Assembly (NCBI GenBank): GCA_900549235.1
Contig: URNT01000001.1
Location: 1 to 64,000, forward strand
DNA: 64,000 nucleotides
Reading direction: 5' to 3'
Origin: an uncultured Clostridium sp.
Lineage (GTDB): Bacteria; Bacillota; Clostridia; Lachnospirales; Lachnospiraceae
Notes under the pieces: model-generated
What the model was told of the DNA's origin: nothing
The model's input: the letters and a program-made list of their open reading frames with translations, nothing else
Database searches by the model: none
Position numbers and translations under genes: made by a program
In this document: positions 15,506-23,575 of the stretch, in pieces
Numbering within the stretch: the stretch's first letter is position 1
Layout of the letters: every line of letters starts with the position of its first letter

Positions 15506-16977
15506 TATTCAGCACCCCCTTCAAGTGCGGCCTGGGTAATGGTAGGATCGAATTCAAATACGTTTTCGATGTCTTCCGCCGGTACATAGCCGCCGATTCT
15601 TGTATGGAACTTAATGTGTCCGCCCAGGATATTCGCGATCGGATTTTCTTCGTGATCGAATACAATTTCGCCGCCGGCTATATCGTCGGATCCCTGAAGG
15701 CCGTTCAACTGAATGTTGAATCCGGAAACTACTTCGTCAATCAGTCTGTAATTTGTCAGATCGTCCACGTTCTGGAAGAACGAAAGTTTGAAGTTGTTTT
15801 CGATGTAATCGAAAATAGTTACAATGTTGATCCATCTGTCGATCGGATCTGTCGAAGACGGGTAAGCCGCGGTATTGTTTCCCCAGGCTTTCCAGCCGTT
15901 CATATTGATTGCGGTAACTACGCCGCAAGCGTTACAATAATCGTTCGCTTCGTCCATATCCAGGATAATTTCGTCGCCGGCCTTGTTGTAGGTTCCGGTG
16001 ATTTTAAGATCCTTATTTGAAGGACTTCTTGAAGGAACGCCGCTGTTATTTGCGGCTAAATACTGTAAGCTTGCCGCAAGCTGGGCGGAAAAGTAATAAA
16101 CATAATCGCCGACGCCAACAAGCGGCCATGTCGGAATTGTGTTTCTGTCGGAATATCCGGACTTATCCTTGAATTCCTTTACTTCGTCCGCTGATTCTGC
16201 CTTTTCTGTGTCTGTGTCAATATCTGACACGACCTTCGCTGTGAAAAGGGAAGAAATCAGATTCGCTTTTGCGTTAAGCGCAAGGTTTACCGCCGGAATG
16301 TGTGACCAGCCAGGCGCCAGAAGTAAAGAAGGAACGATTCCGTATTTCGGATAAACGTTTCCGATCAGTTCCATTCCAGTTTTCTTCTTTGAAGAAACGT
16401 CATAGCTTCCGATCACGTCCTGATATGTGACCTTCGAAGGATCGATCTGAACGTAAGTCACTTTTACTTTCTTCGCGCTCTTTGCGGCTCCGGTTGCCAC
16501 GATTGCGATTGAAACTGTACCGTCTGAATTGAAAGAAGCGATATAGTCTTCGTCTGCTTTGTAGCTTGTTGTGCCGGTTTCGTCAGATACGGAAAGCTTA
16601 TCCATAAGGATTCCGGTTTCTGTAACCTTTGCTGTTCCGCCTACGATGTCAAATGTCTTTGAAAGTTCCGCTGATACATGTTTCTTCGGATCCAGAACGT
16701 TAATAAGCACGATCGGGGCAACTCCGAAGACGTCGAATGTCGCGTAAACGCTCTGGCATAATGTGTAATTCTTGAAATCGTCGCTATATCCCAGGGCGGA
16801 AATCGCGTCCGCCTTCTTGTATGCGACGAAAGGCTTATTCACCGTGTCGTAAGGATCGGCGGCAAGGTTGACCGGTGCCGTTCCGATGATACACTGTAAA
16901 CAGCCGTCGGACGTTACCGGCGTGGCTAACTGTGTAGACTGGCGGCTTGTCCTGATACCATGTTTGTAATTAGACAT
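15505..16977 (-). CDS. Contractile tail sheath protein
   Basis: 490 residues. Family-like features: HGIRTSRQSTQLATPVTSD at the N-terminus, PSLLLAPGWSHIPAV in the middle, and a late WINIVTIFDYIENNFKLSF segment. This gene proves a myovirus-type contractile tail. The product polymerises around the tube and contracts on infection. Confidence 0.95.
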   Translation of the reverse strand: MSNYKHGIRTSRQSTQLATPVTSDGCLQCIIGTAPVNLAADPYDTVNKPFVAYKKADAISALGYSDDFKNYTLCQSVYATFDVFGVAPIVLINVLDPKKHVSAELSKTFDIVGGTAKVTETGILMDKLSVSDETGTTSYKADEDYIASFNSDGTVSIAIVATGAAKSAKKVKVTYVQIDPSKVTYQDVIGSYDVSSKKKTGMELIGNVYPKYGIVPSLLLAPGWSHIPAVNLALNAKANLISSLFTAKVVSDIDTDTEKAESADEVKEFKDKSGYSDRNTIPTWPLVGVGDYVYYFSAQLAASLQYLAANNSGVPSRSPSNKDLKITGTYNKAGDEIILDMDEANDYCNACGVVTAINMNGWKAWGNNTAAYPSSTDPIDRWINIVTIFDYIENNFKLSFFQNVDDLTNYRLIDEVVSGFNIQLNGLQGSDDIAGGEIVFDHEENPIANILGGHIKFHTRIGGYVPAEDIENVFEFDPTITQAALEGGAE

Positions 16978-16983
16978 AGCTTT

Positions 16984-17256
16984 TTACTCTCCTTCCGTAA
17001 ACTCTTTTACTTCCGCTTCGCTGATCTCTGCGATTTTATCGAAGGCAATCGCTTCCGCTGTTCCTTCGACGCGGATATTCTTTGAAACGTCCACAATGTT
17101 TTCAAGTGGAACGATCAAATTCTGAATAATCGGTTTCTTTCCGGCGATCTTTTCAAGATTCTTCGGAATTCCACCTTCAAAAACAGCGCCGTTTTTAACG
17201 ACGCCGCGAATTGTAGGCCCTAAATACATGACCTTTTTATTTTCTTTTCTAGTCAT
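16984..17256 (-). CDS. Phage hypothetical protein upstream of tail sheath
   Basis: 90 residues beginning MTRKENKKVMYLGPTIRGVV, followed by an NLIVPLENIVDVSKNI segment and an acidic tail. The start overlaps the preceding gene by 8 bp. Short proteins at this position are common before sheath genes of Firmicutes myoprophages. Function unknown; a structural or assembly role is inferred from position. Confidence 0.72.
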   Translation of the reverse strand: MTRKENKKVMYLGPTIRGVVKNGAVFEGGIPKNLEKIAGKKPIIQNLIVPLENIVDVSKNIRVEGTAEAIAFDKIAEISEAEVKEFTEGE

Positions 17257-17716
17257 ATTCGGTTTCCCTCATTTCCATTTTACTAACGTCCCATAAAGTA
17301 GACATTCCGCCGAGAAACTTCGGCCAGGTGTCTTCTTCCTGGAACTTCTTTGTGATCGGGAACTGGATTCTGTATCGCTGATCTATCAGACGATCTTTCA
17401 GGAATCTGTCTTGTAATTTATTTAAGACATTCGCAACGTCAAAATGTCCCTGGCGGTTCGGGTTCTGATCCTGGATTCCAACCAGAAAATAGATTGAACA
17501 AATATTGTTTGAATCTTCCCCAGCGATCGTTTCTTCGTCCAGACACACCAGCACGTAAGGAAAGTGGTCTTTGTCATTCTTCCCTTGCTTTGCTGGTAAA
17601 TTCTGCGGATAGACGTTGAATTCTACCATTTCGCCATTGTTTAACGTGACATATCCTTTCAGTTCTTCTTTCACAACTTCAACAAGTGTCTTCTGTAAAA
17701 AAATATCTGTCTGCAT
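17249..17716 (-). CDS. Probable tail terminator/completion protein
   Basis: 155 residues with a mixed alpha/beta composition (FPYVLVCLDEETIAGEDS, ICSIYFLVGIQDQNPNRQG). In this slot, after the gpZ-like gene and before the sheath, tailed phages usually encode the tail terminator, which caps the tube and docks to the head. No diagnostic motif is seen, so the call rests on position and fold-like composition. Confidence 0.6.
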   Translation of the reverse strand: MQTDIFLQKTLVEVVKEELKGYVTLNNGEMVEFNVYPQNLPAKQGKNDKDHFPYVLVCLDEETIAGEDSNNICSIYFLVGIQDQNPNRQGHFDVANVLNKLQDRFLKDRLIDQRYRIQFPITKKFQEEDTWPKFLGGMSTLWDVSKMEMRETEYD

Positions 17717-17719
17717 GTC

Positions 17720-18307
17720 TTACCCCCTTCGCAAAAGGTTGTTGATCTCCGCGTCAATTCGCTTTTGAAGCGTTTCGTTTGCGTCGCGGTTGATCTTATC
17801 CATAATGTCTTCATTCTTCACCATCTGCGGAACAGACGGGCCGTATAGCTGTTTGATCGGAAGGCTTTTCGCGGACGTTCTGGAAAAAACGCCGACGTGT
17901 CCGGATTTCATAACAGCAACGAAAGACTTCGGGTTTCCGTCCAGCGGCTTTACGCCGCCGGCCTTCTTAACACCGGCACGATATACTTTCGGCGATCTGG
18001 ACGCCCCACGGTATCGAACCGGTGTTTTTGGATTTACCTTGAATTTTGACAAGGCAATTCCGGCACCTTGCGAAATTGCCGCGGCTTGAAGCCGTGACTT
18101 TGTGGCTTTTGTGACATTGACAGTCTTTTTCACTTCGCCGGACGTGATAAAATACCTTTCCGACGTTTCTTTTCCCATATTCTTCTTTACGTTCTGAATC
18201 GCCCTATTGATTGCCCTGGAAACAACCGTCGGGGCGTTCTTTTTCATGTTTCCTAAACGTTTTTCAACGTCTTCAATGCCGGAAACCTTTATTTCCGAAA
18301 CGATCAA
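17720..18307 (-). CDS. Minor tail protein Z-like
   Basis: 195 basic residues; the N-terminus SEIKVSGIEDVEKRLGNMKK and the following SRAINRAIQNVKKNMGKE helix resemble prophage minor tail protein Z (GPZ family). It lies between head-tail connector genes and the terminator candidate, its usual place. The start overlaps the upstream stop by 4 bp. Confidence 0.8.
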   Translation of the reverse strand: MIVSEIKVSGIEDVEKRLGNMKKNAPTVVSRAINRAIQNVKKNMGKETSERYFITSGEVKKTVNVTKATKSRLQAAAISQGAGIALSKFKVNPKTPVRYRGASRSPKVYRAGVKKAGGVKPLDGNPKSFVAVMKSGHVGVFSRTSAKSLPIKQLYGPSVPQMVKNEDIMDKINRDANETLQKRIDAEINNLLRRG

Positions 18308-18630
18308 TCTTCGTTACCTGATAGAATGATCGTATAGCCGCCCATATCTTCATTAACAGTTTTGATCGGGTAGATCTCTCCGTCGAAGGATAAGTGTTGA
18401 CCGGCCACCGGTTCAAATTCCAGGTATTTTTTTTGTACGAAAATCATTTTATCGTCGGTGAATATTCCGTCGGCGTCCGCATGTTTTCCAAGTGAAAGCG
18501 TGATAATTATGTCGTTATCAACTACGACCGGAACTTCATTTCCTTGCAATTCGTGAATTTCCGCGAATTCGTCCGTATTGAAGAATGTGGTTTCAAAATC
18601 TTTTTCAAGCTGTTCTTTAAAGCTTTTCAT
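18304..18630 (-). CDS. Head-tail connector protein
   Basis: 108 residues, beta-rich in the second half (YLEFEPVAGQHLSFDGEIYP, then YTIILSGNED). In lambda-type head modules the slot between the capsid genes and gpZ encodes FII-like stoppers or adaptors. It starts one base after the stop of the upstream gene and overlaps the next start. No diagnostic motif; call by position. Confidence 0.6.
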   Translation of the reverse strand: MKSFKEQLEKDFETTFFNTDEFAEIHELQGNEVPVVVDNDIIITLSLGKHADADGIFTDDKMIFVQKKYLEFEPVAGQHLSFDGEIYPIKTVNEDMGGYTIILSGNED

Positions 18631-19034
18631 TACTTGTTGGATCCGTCGTCAGAACCAGCTTCCATTTCTTCCTGAAAATTGATAACTGTTTCTTTCAGAT
18701 CGTCCAGGGCCTTGTCTTTGTAATCTTCGCCAAGATCAAGCCCGATAGAAGCCGCGTATTGTGCAACGTCGGCCTTTGAGCGAAGCTTCATGATCTCGTC
18801 AGCGCTTTTCAGGCTGTCTACACCGCCGAACCCGTCTGTGAATCCGTCATTGTCCGGATCTTCGTCGGAATCTTCCGCCGTAAGCGTTGCCAGCGGATCA
18901 GCGTCTACAACCTCAACGAATTTTTTTCTTTTAAGGAACGTAAGATCAAGCGGTGAAATATCTTCCGGAAGGATTGTTCCAGGAAGGTATTTCTTGCCGC
19001 CGGTTCTTACCTCGATTTTTGTTCTGTATGCCAT
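18630..19034 (-). CDS. Phage head-region protein, possible connector/decoration
   Basis: 134 residues. The N-terminus TKIEVRTGGKKYLPGTILP has a small beta motif. The acidic middle (SDEDPDNDGFTDGFGGVD) resembles calcium-binding-type acidic loops, and the C-terminus is helical. It follows the major capsid gene. In related phages this slot carries a small head-tail or DNA-packaging accessory protein. Function uncertain. Confidence 0.6.
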   Translation of the reverse strand: MAYRTKIEVRTGGKKYLPGTILPEDISPLDLTFLKRKKFVEVVDADPLATLTAEDSDEDPDNDGFTDGFGGVDSLKSADEIMKLRSKADVAQYAASIGLDLGEDYKDKALDDLKETVINFQEEMEAGSDDGSNK

Positions 19035-19045
19035 ATAATCGCCCC

Positions 19046-20086
19046 CTACTCTGCTTTTGTGCCGTCAACGTAGATAATCGCCCAGGAATCAACGTCGTAA
19101 GGTCTAGGAAGTGGACGAGAAGTAAGACGTAACATCTTAACTTCGTTCTTCTCGTCTGCGTACTCCTTCGGAACAAGCTTTCCTTCGTAAGTGACGAATT
19201 TCTTATCTTCCATCTGGGTAACAGATCCATACTCAACCTGTCCTTCGCCGTCGGAATGTCCGATCAGAACAGTTCCGGCCGGGATCATTGCTTCCTCGTC
19301 GCCTTCGTCGTTTAAGAACCATTCGTCGTATGTGTAAATGTCAAGATCCAGTTCTGCAATTCTTCCGTAGAAGGTAAGCGCCGGATCTACTACTCGCGGC
19401 TCAATAACAACATTCTTCATGTTAAGAACGTTCATAGCTTTCATGACATAAGAGTTATTTACGAAATCTTCGATTGCGTCAGCCGCGAAAATCGCAATAT
19501 CAGGGGCCTTTCCGGTCGCCTTGATAATCTTTCTTCTAATCTCGCGAAGCACCTTCAAAGGATCCACGCTGGCAAGTGACCACTTCGCGTCGGCTCCCAG
19601 ATATGTAATGTTCGAGAAGCCGAAGTCGATCTGAACGTCAAGTCCTTCTTCCTCGTCCTCGACGTCGATTTTTCCTTCAAAAAGAATCTGGCGACACATC
19701 CACTCTTTTCTTCGTGCGATTGATTCTTCAAGATCCGTCCAGTCCTTCGCCAGAAGTTCGTCTTCTCTTTCTTCTGGTGTTCTCTGACTGTAAATGTTCT
19801 CGCCGATCGCGCGCTGTGTAATATCGTCGATTGTCATAGGTCTTTCAGGTGCGATCTTTGGTGTAGTGAACTGATTTGTTCTGAATCCCTGACGCGTGAT
19901 AACCTTTCCGCCCATTCTAGGACTTACAAGCGGCGCCATGATTCTTTTTCCCTTTCTTACATCGAATTCAACTTTTTCGGAAACGTGTGTTTCCTCTGTC
20001 GGGAAGAAAGTCTTCTGTAAGAAGGTTTTGACGGGCGGCGTCTGGTCGAACGCTTCCATCATTTCGCGTGTTGTGTAATCAGACAT
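19046..20086 (-). CDS. Major capsid protein (lambda gpE family)
   Basis: 346 residues. The N-terminal PPVKTFLQKTFFPTEETHVS and the FDVRKGKRIMAPLVSPRMGG segment are typical of phage major capsid protein E, as is the later ITRQGFRTNQFTTPKIAPER. The protein forms the icosahedral shell. It is preceded by the decoration protein gene, as in lambda. Confidence 0.95.
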   Translation of the reverse strand: MSDYTTREMMEAFDQTPPVKTFLQKTFFPTEETHVSEKVEFDVRKGKRIMAPLVSPRMGGKVITRQGFRTNQFTTPKIAPERPMTIDDITQRAIGENIYSQRTPEEREDELLAKDWTDLEESIARRKEWMCRQILFEGKIDVEDEEEGLDVQIDFGFSNITYLGADAKWSLASVDPLKVLREIRRKIIKATGKAPDIAIFAADAIEDFVNNSYVMKAMNVLNMKNVVIEPRVVDPALTFYGRIAELDLDIYTYDEWFLNDEGDEEAMIPAGTVLIGHSDGEGQVEYGSVTQMEDKKFVTYEGKLVPKEYADEKNEVKMLRLTSRPLPRPYDVDSWAIIYVDGTKAE

Positions 20087-20104
20087 GATTTAATACCCCC
20101 TTGT

Positions 20105-20491
20105 TTACTCGTATTTCTGGACGTTACGAAGGTACATTCCGACGCCCTTCATATCGTCTTCGTATGTGTCAATAGTTGCTTCGGACTTAACAATCACCGC
20201 GCCGCGGTTGAAGTGTCCGGTAATGTAGCATGTAGCCGGTACGTTCTCGTTTTTATCCTCTGATCCGGTGTCTACGTCGTCCGTAAGGATTCCGAACACC
20301 TTCAAAGTAACGGAAGAAACGGTTGTTCCGGCAAGATAAGCGTGTTTGTCAGATCCTTTTACGATAAGGGATCCGCGTTTTAATACGCCCTGACCTTTTT
20401 TCAGACCGATTCCTTCTTTCAAAACCGGGTAGTCAGGTGACGCAAAAAGTGAATCCGGCGTAAATTCGCCGACTTTTTCGTATAATCCCAT
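20105..20491 (-). CDS. Head decoration protein (lambda gpD-like)
   Basis: 128 residues, beta-rich, with TYEDDMKGVGMYLRNVQ near the end and GVLKRGSLIVKGSDKHAYL in the middle. gpD-like trimers stabilise the expanded capsid. Position between the ClpP-like protease and the major capsid gene matches the lambda C-D-E order. Confidence 0.85.
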   Translation of the reverse strand: MGLYEKVGEFTPDSLFASPDYPVLKEGIGLKKGQGVLKRGSLIVKGSDKHAYLAGTTVSSVTLKVFGILTDDVDTGSEDKNENVPATCYITGHFNRGAVIVKSEATIDTYEDDMKGVGMYLRNVQKYE

Positions 20492-20494
20492 GAT

Positions 20495-21700
20495 TTATTT
20501 CTCCTTTCTTCTCTTGTCGCCCTTTAACGCGTTTGCAAATCCGCGAACTTTGGCTTCTTTTTGCTCCGGTGTCTGCTGTCCAGCGTCGTTTCCAACGTTC
20601 GGAACTGCTCCAACCTCTCCGGATCCGGATTTTGTAAGATCGTCAACAACATTTGTCATTGTCTGCGCTCCGGCGGCGTTGTTTGCTTTCATCTGTGCCA
20701 GCGCAAGGTCAGCGGCGGAAAGCGGTTCGTCATACTTTGCCTTTTTCAAAACGTCGTCAGGAATTCCGTTCGCGATCTCGTCAATGGCTTTTAAGCGATC
20801 GCGTTCGTTCTGAATAGCTTCGTCCACGATCTGATTTATCATATCGGGATAAGCACTTCGCAACTGTGCGGCGTTCTCGATTTTCACCGGCGCCGTGTTC
20901 TGGTTCTGATTCTGTCCCATGTCATTATTTCCTTTCTGTGGATTGGTTTTATTAAAAAAAGTCCCGTCGTCCTTCTGCGGCGTTTTAGAAAGATTCTGAA
21001 CCTTTTTTCGAACATCATCGGGAAGAATAGGTTCCACATAGTTCTTGAAACTGTATCTTCCTTCGTTTGTGACTGCGGCGTTCGTGAAGTTTTCTTCGAT
21101 CACTTCGTCGCAAAATCCATTGTCAACGGCTTCCTGGCCGACATACCAGGCCGTTTCGTTCATCATTTCTTCGATTTCGTCGTCTGTTTTTCCCAGGCGA
21201 TCGCGATAAACGGCCTTGATTGAATCTTTTACTTTGTCGGTTGCTTCCGCCAACTTTCGCAAATCGTCCGCTTCATAGGCTCCATAAACCGTTACTTTTG
21301 GATTGTGGGCCATAATTACGCCGTTTTTTGCGATTCTGCGCGTTTCTGCCGCTTGTAAAATGATCGTGGCGGCGGAAGCACAAATTCCGATAATTGTTGC
21401 GGTAATCTTTGCGCTATTTGCCACAAGTGCGTTATAAATCGCATTTGCCGCGAATACGTCGCCGCCCTGGGACTGAATCAATACGTTTATATTGTCTTTA
21501 GGCCCCAGCGCGTTCAAATCGTTGATAAAATTTCTGTAAGTGACACAATCGTCACTCCACCAGTCTTCTTCCGAAGAAATCGTTCCGAAAAGTTGTAATT
21601 CGGCGTCGTTTCCGTGTTCTGTGAAGTTCCAGAATTTATTGACCTTCGGCGCCGGTGTCGCCATGTTCAGGAACTTTGTCTTCTTTGTTGCCTTCTTCAT
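20495..21700 (-). CDS. ClpP-class head maturation protease with scaffold-like C-terminus
   Basis: About 401 residues. The N-terminal ~220 residues form a ClpP/S14-type protease: INVLIQSQGGDVFAANAIYN and IGICASAATIILQAA (catalytic Ser region), then a His in MAHNPKVTVYG. The C-terminal third is helical and polar, like a fused scaffold (VDEAIQNERDRLKAIDEIAN). It processes prohead proteins during assembly. I chose the ATG at 21700, with AAAGGAG upstream, over a TTG at 21706. Its 5' end overlaps the portal gene by about 65 bp. Confidence 0.9.
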   Translation of the reverse strand: MKKATKKTKFLNMATPAPKVNKFWNFTEHGNDAELQLFGTISSEEDWWSDDCVTYRNFINDLNALGPKDNINVLIQSQGGDVFAANAIYNALVANSAKITATIIGICASAATIILQAAETRRIAKNGVIMAHNPKVTVYGAYEADDLRKLAEATDKVKDSIKAVYRDRLGKTDDEIEEMMNETAWYVGQEAVDNGFCDEVIEENFTNAAVTNEGRYSFKNYVEPILPDDVRKKVQNLSKTPQKDDGTFFNKTNPQKGNNDMGQNQNQNTAPVKIENAAQLRSAYPDMINQIVDEAIQNERDRLKAIDEIANGIPDDVLKKAKYDEPLSAADLALAQMKANNAAGAQTMTNVVDDLTKSGSGEVGAVPNVGNDAGQQTPEQKEAKVRGFANALKGDKRRKEK

Positions 21701-23309
21701 CGTCAATATTCTCCTTTTCTGTTTTATTTTCAGCCGGTGCGGACGGTGCCGCGCCAGAAATGCCGTATTCTTTCATCAGGTCGTTTTCGCGTGCAAGCTG
21801 GGCGACGTTTGCTTCAAAGTCTCCGCCGGTCATTTCGATTGTTTCTTTCTGTCGTGTCGAAATTCCGATTGATATTCTTTCTTTTGCCGCGTTTACTTCT
21901 TTGACCGGATCAATCATTCCCTGGGCTGGGCCGTTCCATTGCGCGCCGGAATATGCTTTTTTAATCATCGGATCCAGGAAGAATCCTGGCGCCTTTAATC
22001 TTCCGGAAGAAATCGCTTCGATCAGGAAAATTTCATATATCGGCTGGCAAAAATCAGCGGCAAGCCACGCCCTTTTCATTCGAAAAGCCTTCCAAGCTTC
22101 CAGAAGGGCGGCGCGTGAAGCAGAATAACTTGACGTGAAGTTCTTTGTCAGTAGTTCGACCGGGATTTCCAGCGCGGCACCGATATACTTCGAAAGTGCG
22201 GTCACGAACGCGTCAAAATTCGTCGAAGGTCTTTTTGCGTCAGCGATTTCGACCTTTTCGCCCGGATTTAACATGTTCACCATTCCAGGCCCCAGTTCGT
22301 AACTGACATTATCATTTGTCACTTCTTCGCCCTCTGGAACTACTCCGGTGAACCCTACGTCTTGCGCTCCGGATTCCGATGTAATAAACACCGTGAAGAA
22401 TCCGTTGATAACAGCCGCCATTTGTTCGGCTTCGCTGTATCTGGTTAATTGTTTTAATGAATCAATAACCGGCGCCAAATAAGGAACGCCGCGGTATTGC
22501 TCCGGGCGTTCTGTTTCGTAAATCATTAGCACGTTCGGAATTCCCGTCTTATCGCCGAAGGCTTTTACACGCGTCCACTTCTTTTCCGTGTGAAGGTTGC
22601 TGTTTGGATAAGTCGAACAAATATGATATGCCACGATCTGGCCGGCGTCGTTAAGTTCAACGCCGTTATAGATCCGGTTCCCGGTCTGTAAGTCCTTCGC
22701 GTATAAATTCACGGTGTTTCCAGTTGTGTGCGGTGTCGAAACTCGATCCGATTCGATCAGACGGACGCGCAACCCATACGGAAAGAACTTCGTCGGGCGT
22801 TCGTACTCTACCAGGACGCAAGCGTCGCCGTTCATAAGCCACGACATTAACGCCGTTTGCTGGATCTCATAAAAATTATTCGATCGTATCGCGTCGCAAA
22901 ACTTTGATTTCGCCCATAATTCAAATTCGCGTTCCGCCTGGCGTTGCCATTCTGCCGCCGCTTCCGGCGTCATTCCAAGATAAGAATAGTCGATCGTGCT
23001 TTTCAGCTTCAATCCTTCGCCGACTACATTCGTTCGGTTTGTCTTGATTGCCGAAGCGGCCAGCGGCGCCGACATATACAAGCTTCTTGATCGCTGGCGT
23101 AGTGTCGGAAGATTCTTGTCAATGTCTTCTTGTGGACTTTTTGATCTTGCCGACCAGCCGCGCATTGAATTTTTTGTTCTGGAAGCCCCCGATTCGTCAT
23201 ATCCTGAATTTTGAAATGTTCGGATCAGTTCCATTCCCATTCGTGCCTGTTGTCGTTTCAGGGCGGCCGCCGGATTGAAAGCTTCAATCACTTTGTCGAT
23301 AATATTCAC
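21636..23309 (-). CDS. Portal protein (lambda gpB family)
   Basis: 557 residues. Features typical of lambda-type portals include RSLYMSAPLAASAIKTNRTN, AAEWQRQAEREFELWAKS, and LLTKNFTSSYSASRAALLEA near residue 400. The portal forms the packaging vertex and nucleates capsid assembly. It lies between the gpW-like joining protein and the protease. The C-terminal tail is acidic and low in complexity. Confidence 0.95.
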   Translation of the reverse strand: MNIIDKVIEAFNPAAALKRQQARMGMELIRTFQNSGYDESGASRTKNSMRGWSARSKSPQEDIDKNLPTLRQRSRSLYMSAPLAASAIKTNRTNVVGEGLKLKSTIDYSYLGMTPEAAAEWQRQAEREFELWAKSKFCDAIRSNNFYEIQQTALMSWLMNGDACVLVEYERPTKFFPYGLRVRLIESDRVSTPHTTGNTVNLYAKDLQTGNRIYNGVELNDAGQIVAYHICSTYPNSNLHTEKKWTRVKAFGDKTGIPNVLMIYETERPEQYRGVPYLAPVIDSLKQLTRYSEAEQMAAVINGFFTVFITSESGAQDVGFTGVVPEGEEVTNDNVSYELGPGMVNMLNPGEKVEIADAKRPSTNFDAFVTALSKYIGAALEIPVELLTKNFTSSYSASRAALLEAWKAFRMKRAWLAADFCQPIYEIFLIEAISSGRLKAPGFFLDPMIKKAYSGAQWNGPAQGMIDPVKEVNAAKERISIGISTRQKETIEMTGGDFEANVAQLARENDLMKEYGISGAAPSAPAENKTEKENIDDEEGNKEDKVPEHGDTGAEGQ

Positions 23310-23327
23310 TTTTCAGCCACCGCCTTT

Positions 23328-23564
23328 CTAAATATCACGCGGAACAAATCGGAAAGCCTTGTTTTTTCCGCCTGATTCTAATAAATCAATCTGTTTTTCC
23401 AGGTCTTTAATAGCCGCCCGGATAGTTCCAAGATCGGCACGTTTTAAGCTTTTCGTCCCGATCGTGTATTCCTGGTTAAGAAGAACAGCTTCTTCCGCTT
23501 CTAGGTACATATTCAACCTGGATTTATAGCGTTCCAGGCGTTCTTTCTGTGTGTTGCTTAACAT
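23328..23564 (-). CDS. Head-tail joining protein (gpW-like)
   Basis: 78 residues, mostly helical and charged (SNTQKERLERYKSRLNMYLE, ending AFRFVPRDI). Small helical proteins between the large terminase and portal genes are lambda gpW-type joining proteins needed for tail attachment. Call by size, composition and position. Confidence 0.8.
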   Translation of the reverse strand: MLSNTQKERLERYKSRLNMYLEAEEAVLLNQEYTIGTKSLKRADLGTIRAAIKDLEKQIDLLESGGKNKAFRFVPRDI

Positions 23565-23575
23565 ATTTCACCGCC